Notes under the pieces: model-generated | Seen by the model: only the letters and a program-made list of their open reading frames with translations | Database searches by the model: none | Told to the model about the DNA's origin: nothing | NCBI GenBank assembly: GCA_019322815.1 | Contig: JAHWIB010000011.1 | Span: 1-29,732, forward strand | Origin: Candidatus Woesearchaeota archaeon | GTDB lineage: Archaea > Nanobdellota > Nanobdellia > Woesearchaeales > WJKL01 | DNA length: 29,732 nt | Direction: 5' to 3' | Shown: piece by piece, positions 17,267-25,669 of the stretch | Position numbering within the stretch: position 1 is the first letter of the stretch | Layout: each line of letters starts with the position of its first letter | Translations under genes and position numbers: made by a program

Positions 17267-18040
17267 ATGGTTAATAATAAAGATGGATTAGAAGGAGGAT
17301 TTGCAAGGAATTATGAAGAATTGCTTAGATTAAGTGATATACCTTCTGAATTAGTATCTAGAGTTCTAGATCTTGGAAATCAAGCTATTCGTAAAACCCT
17401 TGATGGGCTTGCTGATGATGTTGATAACATAGTAGGTAAATTAACAACAGATCAAAGATATCTACATGTTGCTGGAGGCACGATAAGTGAAAGCGGGTAT
17501 AATACATTGAAACCTAGAGGAGACTTTAAATTCCATCCTGATTTATGCCATTATGGTGTAATAAGCAATAGGAAAGATGTGGATGAGTTAAAAAGGAGAC
17601 AAGGAGCTGAAGAAGATATGACTACTGAAGAAAAGGGCAGGTTGTCGTCCATTACAAATCGATACAATTTTTATGAATTATATGGACCTAGAATGCGTGG
17701 TGCTGAAGCATACAAACCTGAAAATCAGTTTGCAATGATGGTTATTGGAGAAAGAATAGGAGATTCTTATATTTTCCATTCATACTGGAGAGATCCTTTA
17801 TGTCAAAAGTCTAGACCAGAAAGCCATATCTTTTATGCAGTAGCTATACCAATTGATGAAGAAAACATTCCAGTTATCCACACTATTGCAGAGAACCTTG
17901 CTGATACAGTCCAAAATAGAAAAATATTAGTTGAAAATTTTAAGACTCTTTGGCCTATTCTTGACCGTAGTGAAGGCACTTTAAGGATAAGTGAAAAACC
18001 AGGAGATATAAGAATACGTGACTTACCAAAAGCATCATAA
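17267..18040 (+). CDS. Hypothetical protein
   Basis: I do not recognise this 257-residue protein. The first ~60 residues are helical and acidic. The middle (about 60-210) mixes strands and loops, with HPDLCHYGVIS, YELYGPRMRGAEAY and FHSYWRDPLC, and looks like a folded globular, possibly enzymatic, domain. There are few Cys, no signal peptide and no transmembrane segment. Its start is supported by a TATA box at leaderless distance. It stands alone between two minus-strand genes, 10 bases from the end of purB, so it is probably a single-gene transcript. Confidence 0.72.
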   Translation: MVNNKDGLEGGFARNYEELLRLSDIPSELVSRVLDLGNQAIRKTLDGLADDVDNIVGKLTTDQRYLHVAGGTISESGYNTLKPRGDFKFHPDLCHYGVISNRKDVDELKRRQGAEEDMTTEEKGRLSSITNRYNFYELYGPRMRGAEAYKPENQFAMMVIGERIGDSYIFHSYWRDPLCQKSRPESHIFYAVAIPIDEENIPVIHTIAENLADTVQNRKILVENFKTLWPILDRSEGTLRISEKPGDIRIRDLPKAS

Positions 18041-18050
18041 ATCTCAAATT

Positions 18051-19490
18051 CTAGACATTAATCTCTGAATCAGAGCTTCCAATTAGATTTCTATATTCAT
18101 CTAAAACAGGCTTGACTTCTTTTTCTAAGAATTCTTCTGTCTGCAATTCAGCTGCTCCTGCAAATCTTTCTGGATTATGTAGTAATTTATGCAGGAAATC
18201 TTCATCAACAGGGATACCTGGGTCTTGGGCTAGTCTTTTGAACAGATCATTTGGCTTGCCTTCTATCTTTACTGCTTTTGCAGCTGAGACAGAGTGCTGT
18301 TTTATTATCTCATGCATCTCCTGCCTGTCATATCCTTGTTTTGCCAGCTCCATCAAGATAACTTCTGTTGCCATAAATGGTAATTCCTGATCTAGATGTT
18401 TTTTAATCTGCGCAGGATATACAACCATCCCGTCTGTAATGTTTTGGTATAGTTTTAGGATTGCGTTTGCCAGCAAGAATGATTGAGGAAGGCTGATCCT
18501 TCTTATTGAAGAATCATCTAAAGTTCTTTCAAACCACTGGTTTGCATGAGTATGCGAGAAATCTAACTGCAGATTAATCAATTTTCTGGATAATGAAGTC
18601 ATTCTTTCTGATCTCATCGGATTTCTTTTGTAAGCCATCGCAGACGAGCCTGTCTGTGATTTTGCAAAAGGCTCTTCCATTATTTTTAGGTTAGACATCA
18701 ATCTCATGTCAACTGCAAACTTATGAGCAGATTCTGCAATTCCTGCTAACATCTTTGCTATAATTGAATCAAATTTTCTTGTATAGGTCTGTCCTGTTAC
18801 TGGAAAAGAATCTGAGAATCCTAATTTTTGGCTTACTAATCTATCTAATTCTTTAACTTTTTCAAAATCCTCATTAAAAAGTTCCAGATAAGATGCCTGT
18901 GTTCCAACTGTTCCTTTTGCTCCTCTTGCTTTTATTTCTATATCTTCTAATTGTTTTAGATCCAATAATAAATCCTGGATATAGATTGTAAATCTTTTTC
19001 CAATTGTAGTTGGCTGTGCAGGCTGATAATGAGTATAACCTAAAGTAACTAATGATTTGTTTTCTTCTGCAAATTTTGCTAGATTATTTATTGTGTTTAC
19101 TAATGCTGTTTTGATTAATTTTAATGCTTCTCTTATCTGTATTAAATCTGTGTTGCAGCAGACAAACTGGGAAGTTGCTCCTAAATGAATTACTCCTTTT
19201 GCTTTCGGGCAATGTGTTCCATATTCATAGACATGAGCCATTACATCATGCCTTATCTCTTTTTCTTTTTCTTTAGCAATATTATAATCAATTGTTTTCT
19301 GTGCAGCAATCAGCTCATCAATCATCTCCTGTGTTATCTGAGGCAATCCTAATTCCATCTGGGATTCTGCCAAAGCAATCCAGCATCTTCTCCAGGTCTG
19401 GAATTTAAAATTATCAGAAAAAATATACTGCATCTCTTTATCAGTATATCTAGATACTAAAGGATCTTTATAGACATCATGCTCCCCCAT
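18051..19490 (-). CDS. purB: Adenylosuccinate lyase
   Basis: PurB catalyses two steps: SAICAR to AICAR + fumarate, and adenylosuccinate to AMP + fumarate. The 479-residue protein has the superfamily motifs RHDVMAH (80-86), GYTHYQPAQPTT with catalytic His154 (151-162) and the flexible signature loop GSSAMAYKRNP (281-291). The AMAYKRNPMRSER loop and the length resemble the animal-type enzyme more than the short Bacillus type (~430). It lies outside the large pur operon with its own upstream region, in the same orientation. PurA, which makes its second substrate, is not in the window. Confidence 0.95.
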   Translation of the reverse strand: MGEHDVYKDPLVSRYTDKEMQYIFSDNFKFQTWRRCWIALAESQMELGLPQITQEMIDELIAAQKTIDYNIAKEKEKEIRHDVMAHVYEYGTHCPKAKGVIHLGATSQFVCCNTDLIQIREALKLIKTALVNTINNLAKFAEENKSLVTLGYTHYQPAQPTTIGKRFTIYIQDLLLDLKQLEDIEIKARGAKGTVGTQASYLELFNEDFEKVKELDRLVSQKLGFSDSFPVTGQTYTRKFDSIIAKMLAGIAESAHKFAVDMRLMSNLKIMEEPFAKSQTGSSAMAYKRNPMRSERMTSLSRKLINLQLDFSHTHANQWFERTLDDSSIRRISLPQSFLLANAILKLYQNITDGMVVYPAQIKKHLDQELPFMATEVILMELAKQGYDRQEMHEIIKQHSVSAAKAVKIEGKPNDLFKRLAQDPGIPVDEDFLHKLLHNPERFAGAAELQTEEFLEKEVKPVLDEYRNLIGSSDSEINV

Positions 19491-19546
19491 TTTATATAAA
19501 GAAAATATTAAGTAAATAAAAAGTTTTTCAATCTAAAAAGGTGAAA

Positions 19547-19557
19547 TTTTATATATT
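19547..19557 (+). promoter_or_regulatory. TATA box for the gene at 19599
   Basis: TTTTATATATT would start transcription near 19578, giving a leader of about 20 bases containing GGGGTCTGAG as a weak ribosome binding site. This favours the ATG at 19599. Confidence 0.45.
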
Positions 19558-19598
19558 TCTTGAATTTATAGTCAAAAAGGGGTCTGAGTTGATGTTTA

Positions 19599-20354
19599 AT
19601 GTATACAAAAGATATAGAACTTTCAGACATTACAAACTGGGATGCTAGACCAGTTAGAGACAAATTATATGCTTTTAGGCAATTAGAAAAATGTTGGGGA
19701 AAAGATAGGAAAGTAAGTGGCCCTGACATGTGTTCTAAGATTACTAAACCTATTTCTTTTGAAATTAATTCTATTGATGATTATGTAAATGCTTTCCATT
19801 TCTTATTACAGCATGAATTTGCTTATGAATTAGCTGTAAGAAAACCAAAAAATGGAGAAGAAGAAAACGAAACAAAAGACAAAACACCAGAAAACATAGG
19901 AAATCAAGAAACAGAAGACAAAACCGGATGGGAGATTGTAAAAATAACTCCTTTTGGAGTTAGAAATTTTTCTGCATTCTTAGAGGAGTATGGAGAACTT
20001 ATTAAAACTATGGCTAAATTAGCATATGAAGACAAAATAAAAGATAATTATATTAGACTTAAATTTAGAAAATGGGATGAAGAAAGCATGCGTCATAAAG
20101 GGCCTCCTGCAAAAATAGAATTTAGAGAACATGATGGAAGATTGATTGGCTATCAATGCACTATTCCTTACCAATTAGAGGGTATATTCAAATTAACCAA
20201 AAATAAAAAAGCTAGAAAGTACAGAATGAATCATGGTATGTGGGTTCCTAATGGCTACAAACCTATAAAGAAAAAAAAAGACAAAGGACTTCCTAAAGAA
20301 GAACCATCTAAAAATAAAGACCCTTTATGGCTTGCTTTATTTGGAGATAAATAA
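19599..20354 (+). CDS. Hypothetical protein with charged, Lys-rich tail
   Basis: I do not recognise this 251-residue protein. Residues 1-85 form one globular segment (MYTKDIELSDITNWDARPV at the start). An acidic, low-complexity linker follows (about 86-110, rich in Glu, Asn, Lys and Thr). Residues 111-205 form a second segment with helices and strands. The C-terminal 40 residues are strongly basic with KKKKDKGLPK, then end in DPLWLALFGDK, which could be a short docking motif. There is no membrane segment. The basic tail could bind nucleic acid or ribosomes, but nothing shows this directly. Confidence 0.7.
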   Translation: MYTKDIELSDITNWDARPVRDKLYAFRQLEKCWGKDRKVSGPDMCSKITKPISFEINSIDDYVNAFHFLLQHEFAYELAVRKPKNGEEENETKDKTPENIGNQETEDKTGWEIVKITPFGVRNFSAFLEEYGELIKTMAKLAYEDKIKDNYIRLKFRKWDEESMRHKGPPAKIEFREHDGRLIGYQCTIPYQLEGIFKLTKNKKARKYRMNHGMWVPNGYKPIKKKKDKGLPKEEPSKNKDPLWLALFGDK

Positions 20355-20373
20355 TTCAATATAAAACCAAAAA

Positions 20374-20382
20374 CTTATATAC
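20374..20382 (+). promoter_or_regulatory. TATA box for slipin
   Basis: CTTATATAC lies 41-49 bases before the slipin ATG, so transcription would start near 20404-20408, leaving a short leader with the ribosome binding site GGGGGTG (20411-20417). Confidence 0.5.
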
Positions 20383-20422
20383 TTAAAAGAAAAATCAATT
20401 ATTAAATATAGGGGGTGTTAAA

Positions 20423-21175
20423 ATGATATATAGTGTTTCAACATTAATAATTGTTATAATATTTTTAATCCTTTCAGGATTAAAGGTTGTTAAGGAATAT
20501 GAAAGAGGAGTAAGATTTACATTAGGAAAATTCTCAGGGATGATGAGTCCAGGATTAAGACTGGTTATTCCTATATTACAGACATGGCAAAGAGTAGATA
20601 TCAGAGTTAAGGCAATTGATGTTCCTGACCAGGATGCAATTACAAAGGATAATGTTTCGATAAAAGTTAATGCTGTCCTGTATTATAAAGTAGCAGAATC
20701 AAAAAAAGCAATAATTGAAGTTGAGCATTTTAATTATGCTGTTTCTCAGTTAGCACAGACAACAATGAGAGATGTTGTTGGAGAAGTAACATTAGATGAA
20801 TTATTATCAAAAAGAGATGCGGTTTCTAAAAGAATAAGAGAGATAGTTGACAAAGCAACTGATCCATGGGGAATAAAAGTTGAGTCAGTTGAATTAAAGC
20901 ATGTTGAACTTCCAGAGCAGTTGAAGAGAACTATTGGAAAAGAAGCAGAAGCTGAAAGAGAAAAAAGAGCTGTTATTATCAAAGCAAGCGGTGAAGTGGT
21001 TGCAGCAGACAACATGGCAAAAGCAGCAGCAACACTGGCTAAAGCTCCTGGCGCTTTGCATCTAAGAACACTGCAGACATTGAATGATTTAAGCTCAGAC
21101 CAGAGCAATACTGTTGTCTTAGGAATTCCTTTGGAAATATTAAAAGCTATAGAAGGAGTTGTAAAAAAGAAATAA
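20423..21175 (+). CDS. Slipin / stomatin-like SPFH (band 7) membrane protein
   Basis: A 250-residue slipin. Residues 3-20 form one hydrophobic membrane anchor, followed by the SPFH domain starting VVKEYERGVRFTLGKFSG and containing PGLRLVIPILQTWQRVDIR and DNVSIKVNAVLYYKV. A helical region rich in Glu, Lys and Ala follows (about 185-225). The C-terminal LSSDQSNTVVLGIPLEIL is also typical. Such proteins oligomerise on the membrane and organise local proteins. In many prokaryotes the gene sits next to an NfeD-type partner, but none is visible here. A strong ribosome binding site GGGGGTG supports the ATG, and long T-runs follow the stop, so it is probably transcribed alone. Confidence 0.93.
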   Translation: MIYSVSTLIIVIIFLILSGLKVVKEYERGVRFTLGKFSGMMSPGLRLVIPILQTWQRVDIRVKAIDVPDQDAITKDNVSIKVNAVLYYKVAESKKAIIEVEHFNYAVSQLAQTTMRDVVGEVTLDELLSKRDAVSKRIREIVDKATDPWGIKVESVELKHVELPEQLKRTIGKEAEAEREKRAVIIKASGEVVAADNMAKAAATLAKAPGALHLRTLQTLNDLSSDQSNTVVLGIPLEILKAIEGVVKKK

Positions 21176-21198
21176 TTTATTTTTTTTCTTTATTTTTA
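21176..21198 (+). terminator. Oligo-T terminator after slipin
   Basis: Beginning right after the slipin stop codon, the plus strand is almost entirely T, including one run of eight. It matches the archaeal hairpin-free stop signal and separates the slipin gene from the next promoter. Confidence 0.6.
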
Positions 21199-21207
21199 AC
21201 CCAAAAA

Positions 21208-21216
21208 CTTATAAAC
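21208..21216 (+). promoter_or_regulatory. TATA box, leaderless start at 21238
   Basis: CTTATAAAC is centred about 26 bases before the ATG of the zinc-ribbon gene; no ribosome binding site lies in between. Confidence 0.6.
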
Positions 21217-21237
21217 TATTTCCTGCCTTAAGTATTT

Positions 21238-21528
21238 ATGGCAGTAAGATTCAAGCAGAAATGTTTCAAATGCAAAAAGAATTATGTACTTGTTGGAAGA
21301 GGAGATAGATTTCCAATCTGCTATGACTGCCAGAAAGATGATTTAAATCAAGAAATAAAAGATCCTAAGATGAAGAAAATGTTTGACATTCCTGAGGATT
21401 TTTACAGAAATAATTCATTTCTAAGAAATATTAAGATGAACTATATCAGATTTGGAAAATTAAGTGAAAAACAGATTGAAGCTTTCAAGAAAACAGTTGA
21501 GGATATGAAAAATGCCGATAAAGATTGA
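21238..21528 (+). CDS. Small zinc-ribbon protein
   Basis: A 96-residue protein whose first third has two CxxC pairs (Cys9/Cys12 and Cys28/Cys31) 15 residues apart, a typical zinc ribbon. The remainder is a basic helical region containing IPEDFYRNNSFLRNIK and ending in an acidic-basic tail. Function is unknown; zinc ribbons of this size often bind nucleic acid or serve as protein adaptors. A TATA box at leaderless distance fixes the start. Its end overlaps the ferredoxin gene by 17 bases in a different frame, so the two are co-transcribed. Confidence 0.8.
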   Translation: MAVRFKQKCFKCKKNYVLVGRGDRFPICYDCQKDDLNQEIKDPKMKKMFDIPEDFYRNNSFLRNIKMNYIRFGKLSEKQIEAFKKTVEDMKNADKD

Positions 21529-21721
21529 TTATGAAAAATGCTGCTGGAAAGACGGCAAATGTGTATCCTGCTGCTGCGGCGGAGAATGTGAAGGCTGTGT
21601 AGAAGCATGCCCTGTTGATGCTCTTAAAAGAGGAAAAAAAGTAGAGATTGACCATAAAAAATGCATTGAATGCGGAGCTTGCATTGCAGCATGCGAGCAT
21701 GATGCTATTTCTATGAGTTAG
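21512..21721 (+). CDS. Cys-rich 2[4Fe-4S]-type ferredoxin
   Basis: A 69-residue electron carrier with 13 cysteines. The C-terminal cluster motif is canonical: C51-IE-C54-GA-C57-IAA-C61. The N-terminal one is C22-x3-C26-x2-C29-x3-C33-P, one residue longer than the usual first spacing. Five more cysteines (10, 11, 17, 20, 21) precede it. These could bind an extra metal or cluster, or provide the missing ligand. The gene overlaps the zinc-ribbon gene, suggesting a shared job. Its stop overlaps the stop of the convergent gene by two bases. Redox partners are not apparent from the neighbours. Confidence 0.88.
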   Translation: MPIKIDYEKCCWKDGKCVSCCCGGECEGCVEACPVDALKRGKKVEIDHKKCIECGACIAACEHDAISMS

Positions 21722-22776
21722 ATTATCCCTAATTCTCTTGCTTCTATCAAAGCAATAACTGCATGCTGATTTCTGTCAACTCTCAAAGAAGAATCTCCTA
21801 GAAATCCACCAATTGCTTGTTTTTCAGATTTATCTTTTATCTGCAACGAGATAATATAATCTGCACCTTCTCTGATAAAATTAGCATAACATTCTTCTCT
21901 TTCTTTATCTCCTAATAATTTGGCTAATTCATATGCCTGATTAACACCTTCAATATAAACAGCAGTTACCATGCTTCTATCAAAATCAAAATCCTGGCAT
22001 CTTTTCTTTGGATAATGCTCATCAAGCATAAAATCATTCATCTCAAAGACAAAATCTGCATATTTTTTTTCTTCTGTTTCCAGATATAACATTTTATAAG
22101 CTCTGGACTGCCATGGAACAAATGCTGTGTTTGCATTTTCTTTCCAATATTCAGAATAATAAGGAAATGCTTTTTCAACTGTTTGTAGGTATCTTTGGTC
22201 TTTTTTATATTGATAAAGGGATATCAATGCAAAAAGAGCTTCTCCTGGATAATAATCAATTCCTGTTGATTTATTTGAATAAAAAAATGTGTTAAAAGAA
22301 CCATCTTCATTCTGCAAGTAAAGAATTCCATTTGCAAATTTATCTAAAAGAAATTCTTTGCTGTGATAATCTGTTTCAAGCAGAGTAAGTATCATAAAAG
22401 CTGAATATCCTAATTTAATATCATCTGAGGAGAAATTTGCATAGACAAAATCATCAATAGGATCATATAATATAAACTTATCAAAGTATAATAATCCTTT
22501 TTGGGTCAGATTATAATATCTTTTATCATCAAAGTAATTATTTAATTTTGCTACAGACCACATTGCACCCATCTCTCTAAGAGGATGTCTTGTGCCTGTA
22601 TGGTTTTTCTCAATAATATCATATTCATAATAAACAAAATCTTCATTTTGGTTATTCAAAAACCATTCTCCACCTAGTTTTATTGAATCAAGATATTTAT
22701 TTTGATTAGAATAAAAAACTGCTAATATCATTAATAAAATAAAGAAGAAAATTCCAATTTTATAAGTTTTTTTCAT
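21718..22776 (-). CDS. Membrane-anchored, probably extracellular helical protein
   Basis: A 352-residue protein with a short Lys-rich N-terminus and one hydrophobic segment (residues 7-24), then a large soluble part, likely outside the cell. The soluble part has repeating helix pairs with aromatic and Gly-rich turns (GGEWFLNNQ, YLQNEDGSFNTFF, YYPGEALFALISLYQY, ADYIISLQ), the pattern of an alpha/alpha toroid as in several glycoside hydrolases, lyases and terpene cyclases. No catalytic residues can be assigned. It begins one base after RuBisCO ends, so the two are probably co-transcribed, though a functional link is not obvious. Confidence 0.8.
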   Translation of the reverse strand: MKKTYKIGIFFFILLMILAVFYSNQNKYLDSIKLGGEWFLNNQNEDFVYYEYDIIEKNHTGTRHPLREMGAMWSVAKLNNYFDDKRYYNLTQKGLLYFDKFILYDPIDDFVYANFSSDDIKLGYSAFMILTLLETDYHSKEFLLDKFANGILYLQNEDGSFNTFFYSNKSTGIDYYPGEALFALISLYQYKKDQRYLQTVEKAFPYYSEYWKENANTAFVPWQSRAYKMLYLETEEKKYADFVFEMNDFMLDEHYPKKRCQDFDFDRSMVTAVYIEGVNQAYELAKLLGDKEREECYANFIREGADYIISLQIKDKSEKQAIGGFLGDSSLRVDRNQHAVIALIEARELGII

Positions 22777-24240
22777 CTAGGTTCTTTCTGTTTTCATTCC
22801 TTGCTCTATCTCTTTATGGCCTTTGGAAAAAAATTTTATTGCTTCTGCAAGCTCTTTGTGCTTTTTTGCATATTCATTGATATCAATCTCTTTTTTATAT
22901 GCTTCGCATGCCTGTACTAGAGCTTTTGCACCTTCTTTTGTTCCTTTTGGATGCGCATGAACTCCTGCACCCATTGTGGTTATAAAATCAGTGTTCTCCA
23001 TAACATCGATGAATGGCTTTAATAAAGTTGGATTTAATCCTCCTGAAACAATAGGGCAGCATTTTTTTAGGCCTCTCCAAGAATCATCTTCTAGTATAAC
23101 ATGATGAGCTAGATCCCTATGAACTAATTTTATTGCATCCTTATCTTTTTCTGGGATTTTTGACCACTCCTGATCAAAGAAGTGCCCTTTATCCTTGAAA
23201 TGAAGGATATTATGTGCAGCAACAACATCTTCTTCTGGACTTCCTTTCATCTTTCCAACGCCTGCTGTTCCTGTATGGATCCCTGATACTCCTGCAAGCC
23301 TTGCAAATTTAGATAAAACTAAAACAGTAAATCCAATTGGATTTTCTGGTCTTGTAAAAGCTCCATGACCTGCTCTGTGGAAATGTATAAATACATCAGG
23401 ATATCTTCTTCTAAGAGTTTGAACAGCCATCCATCCTGCCATAATCCCATCAATCAAAAAAGCATAGCTTCCAGGCTCAAATCCTGCATTTCTTATCAAT
23501 TCACATCTTTCAATCATTATATCAAAATCAGCTGAAGATACATTAAAAGAATGAACTTTTTTATGGCCTGTCTCTTTTACTGCTTTGTCCATTGCTTTTT
23601 TTACATATTTGACCATTTTATCATAAGGGCAGAAATCCTGGTCAGCTTGAGGCTCATCATTCTTGACAAAATCCCCTCCGCCAGCCCAGAAGTCATAGCA
23701 TACTTCAGCATATTCAGAGGAGGTCAGCCCCATCTTTGGCTTTATTATTGTTCCAAGAATTGGCCTGTCATAAACATTTAGATATTTTCTCATGTCATCA
23801 ATAGTGTAGCTAGGCCCGTCATACTGTTCAAGCATTGCAGGAGGAAACCAAACATCTAATAATTTTAATGCACTTATTTCCTTCATACCAAGAACATTTC
23901 CAACAATATAGGTTAAGATATTTTGTACATTTCCCTTTCTGTCAAAAAGTCTCCATGGATAAGCAATCCAGACAAGGCTTCTTTTTGTATCAACCTGATA
24001 TACAAGAGCATTCATCTCTCTTGAAAAAGGAGTTTCTGTATTTACTTTAAAATTTGTTCCTGTAGAAGATTCTGCTGCAACTTCTGCAGCTGCCTGCAGA
24101 ATAGTTGCTTTTACACCAGGAATAAGATGAAAAACAGCAAGAAGATACTCTCCGTTTCTTGGATTCGGCAGATTAAGATTAATATATGCTTTTTGTTTTG
24201 AATTAACTTTTGCTAATAATTGTTTATGATTATTTGCCAT
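22777..24240 (-). CDS. rbcL: Ribulose-1,5-bisphosphate carboxylase, form II/III large subunit
   Basis: This 487-residue RuBisCO fixes CO2 onto RuBP to give two 3-phosphoglycerates. In archaea RuBP comes from AMP via AMP phosphorylase and ribose-1,5-bisphosphate isomerase. Active-site residues are in place: Lys167 and Lys169 in IIKPKMG, the carbamylated Lys193 with Asp195 and Glu196 in GGGDFVKNDEP, His288 and Arg289 in HFHRAGHGAF, His322, loop-6 Lys330 in GVGKMKG, and Ser399-Gly-Gly. The residues around 345-390 form an insertion before SGGLNP, as in the M. burtonii enzyme, and the whole chain reads very close to that form II/III protein as I remember it. GAGGTG, 9 bases before the ATG, is the ribosome binding site. 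The form is assigned from memory, not from a tree. Confidence 0.95.
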   Translation of the reverse strand: MANNHKQLLAKVNSKQKAYINLNLPNPRNGEYLLAVFHLIPGVKATILQAAAEVAAESSTGTNFKVNTETPFSREMNALVYQVDTKRSLVWIAYPWRLFDRKGNVQNILTYIVGNVLGMKEISALKLLDVWFPPAMLEQYDGPSYTIDDMRKYLNVYDRPILGTIIKPKMGLTSSEYAEVCYDFWAGGGDFVKNDEPQADQDFCPYDKMVKYVKKAMDKAVKETGHKKVHSFNVSSADFDIMIERCELIRNAGFEPGSYAFLIDGIMAGWMAVQTLRRRYPDVFIHFHRAGHGAFTRPENPIGFTVLVLSKFARLAGVSGIHTGTAGVGKMKGSPEEDVVAAHNILHFKDKGHFFDQEWSKIPEKDKDAIKLVHRDLAHHVILEDDSWRGLKKCCPIVSGGLNPTLLKPFIDVMENTDFITTMGAGVHAHPKGTKEGAKALVQACEAYKKEIDINEYAKKHKELAEAIKFFSKGHKEIEQGMKTERT

Positions 24241-24339
24241 TATTGAAACACCTCTTTGATTGTAGATTTAATTTATACTTTTTAAACTTTTTGTGGATTT
24301 ATCAGGCTTACTTTCTAAGATTAAGCTTTATCAAAAAAG

Positions 24340-24792
24340 TTAAGAAGTCGCAATATAACCTGATAAATTCTCAATATTTCCATTAATCTTATTTATTTTG
24401 CCAATCATTCTTCCAGCACAAGCAAACATAGAAGCTGAATTGCAAATTAGTCTATTATTAAATGACCAATAATCTGGTTCTTCAGTAAAATTACAAGTAT
24501 ATCTATTAGTATGAATTTCCTTAAACAAGTCGCATGCTTCTTGCTCTGAATCAATAGGCAAATTTAGGACACTTACTTCGACTGTCATGTTATAAACTGC
24601 ATCTTTAAAAAAAATAGTGATATTAAATTTAGGTTCTTCTTCAATCTGAGGTCGTTCTTCTTGAAGCTCTTCAAACTTTGGTTGTTCTTCTTGAAGTTCC
24701 TCAGGTTCTTCTTCAGCTATTTCTTGAACACAACCACTAATTAAGATAACTAATATTATTATTCCAAAAATAAGATTAATTTTTTTATTCAT
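24340..24792 (-). CDS. Small lipoprotein with Glu/Pro-rich spacer
   Basis: A 150-residue exported protein. The N-terminal MNKKINLIFG and hydrophobic stretch end in the lipobox LISGC, so Cys21 is the likely lipid-modified residue. Residues 22-55 form an acidic spacer with imperfect repeats built on EELQEEQPKF and EELQEERPQI, which probably holds the C-terminal domain away from the membrane. That domain (55-150) contains four cysteines (about 87, 100, 116, 124) that could form disulfides outside the cell. Function is unknown. It lies 99 bases upstream of RuBisCO on the same strand but with a spacer large enough for a separate promoter. Confidence 0.8.
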   Translation of the reverse strand: MNKKINLIFGIIILVILISGCVQEIAEEEPEELQEEQPKFEELQEERPQIEEEPKFNITIFFKDAVYNMTVEVSVLNLPIDSEQEACDLFKEIHTNRYTCNFTEEPDYWSFNNRLICNSASMFACAGRMIGKINKINGNIENLSGYIATS

Positions 24793-24911
24793 GACTAATG
24801 CTAAATTTCAAAATTATACAAAGCTATTGCAAGTTCAGAAAAAACTTTTCTTAAAATGCGAAGCATATTCTTGTTAAAAACATTAAGGCGGGGCGTTTTA
24901 GTATACATACT

Positions 24912-24923
24912 CACTATATAGTG
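24912..24923. promoter_or_regulatory. Palindrome upstream of the TATA box
   Basis: CACTATATAGTG is a perfect 12-base palindrome 16 bases upstream of the TATA box of the next gene, a usual place for an archaeal activator or repressor site. Inference only. Confidence 0.35.
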
Positions 24924-24938
24924 GTAAATAACCAAAAG

Positions 24939-24947
24939 TTTTATATA
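24939..24947 (+). promoter_or_regulatory. TATA box, leaderless start at 24971
   Basis: TTTTATATA is centred about 28 bases before the ATG at 24971, with no ribosome binding site between, implying a leaderless mRNA. Confidence 0.6.
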
Positions 24948-24970
24948 GTACCTCATTCTACTACCTTACT

Positions 24971-25669
24971 ATGACAATTGATATCTTTGTACATCCTGGA
25001 AGGGCTGCACGTAATGTAAGAGAAATAGAAGAAATTAAAGACAAGGGTTTTAGAAATAAAACACTTGAAATAGCAGAAACCAGTGAATTGGCAATTGTTG
25101 TAACAAAGAGTCCGTTAGACCTAGTTTCTTATAAGGACCAAGATACCGATTATAGGCTAGCTATTTTTAGACCAAAACTTAGCCTTGAAAGATCTTTATG
25201 TGTTGGCTCTGATCCTGAGACACTTTTGGGAAGATCAGATGTCCAATATTCATCTTGGGATAGGTTTGTTGAGCTTTTGAATAGAAGCCCTGGAGATGGA
25301 GTTAGGCTTCATGGACCATTGTCAGTAAAAGATATTGCTGGTCAGATTCTTCTTTATGACTTAGAAGGAAAATATTGGGAAGATGCTTCTATGGATTTAT
25401 TTACTGAAAAAAGAGAGGATGGCCCTAGTTGGGTAAATAGTGAGGCTTTTGACGCGGCTAGGAAAGAAGTCTTTAGAACAAATCAGGCGAAGATAGCTGA
25501 ATATGAAAAAGCAGGTGCTTTTGCTGAATCAAGAATGAGGTATGGTCATGTAGTCCATGTTCCATTTCCAATAAAGATAATTGCTCCAGGAGAAGACCCT
25601 AATCTTCCGCATGGAAATGTTCACTTCCAGTTGATAGATGATAAGACAGTAGTATACAGAGAAGGCTAA
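24971..25669 (+). CDS. Hypothetical protein inside inverted-repeat cassette
   Basis: I do not recognise this 232-residue protein. It starts MTIDIFVHPGRAARNVREI. A central part contains LHGPLSVKDIAGQILLYDLEG and is followed by WEDASMDLF and SRMRYGHVVHVPFPIKIIAPGEDP near the end. It looks like a soluble alpha/beta protein; it has one Cys, no membrane segment and no obvious catalytic motif. Its codon use looks a little less A-rich than the coiled-coil genes (by eye). The promoter is of the leaderless type. The gene is enclosed by the inverted repeats at 24883 and 25685, which may mean it moved as a unit. Confidence 0.68.
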   Translation: MTIDIFVHPGRAARNVREIEEIKDKGFRNKTLEIAETSELAIVVTKSPLDLVSYKDQDTDYRLAIFRPKLSLERSLCVGSDPETLLGRSDVQYSSWDRFVELLNRSPGDGVRLHGPLSVKDIAGQILLYDLEGKYWEDASMDLFTEKREDGPSWVNSEAFDAARKEVFRTNQAKIAEYEKAGAFAESRMRYGHVVHVPFPIKIIAPGEDPNLPHGNVHFQLIDDKTVVYREG

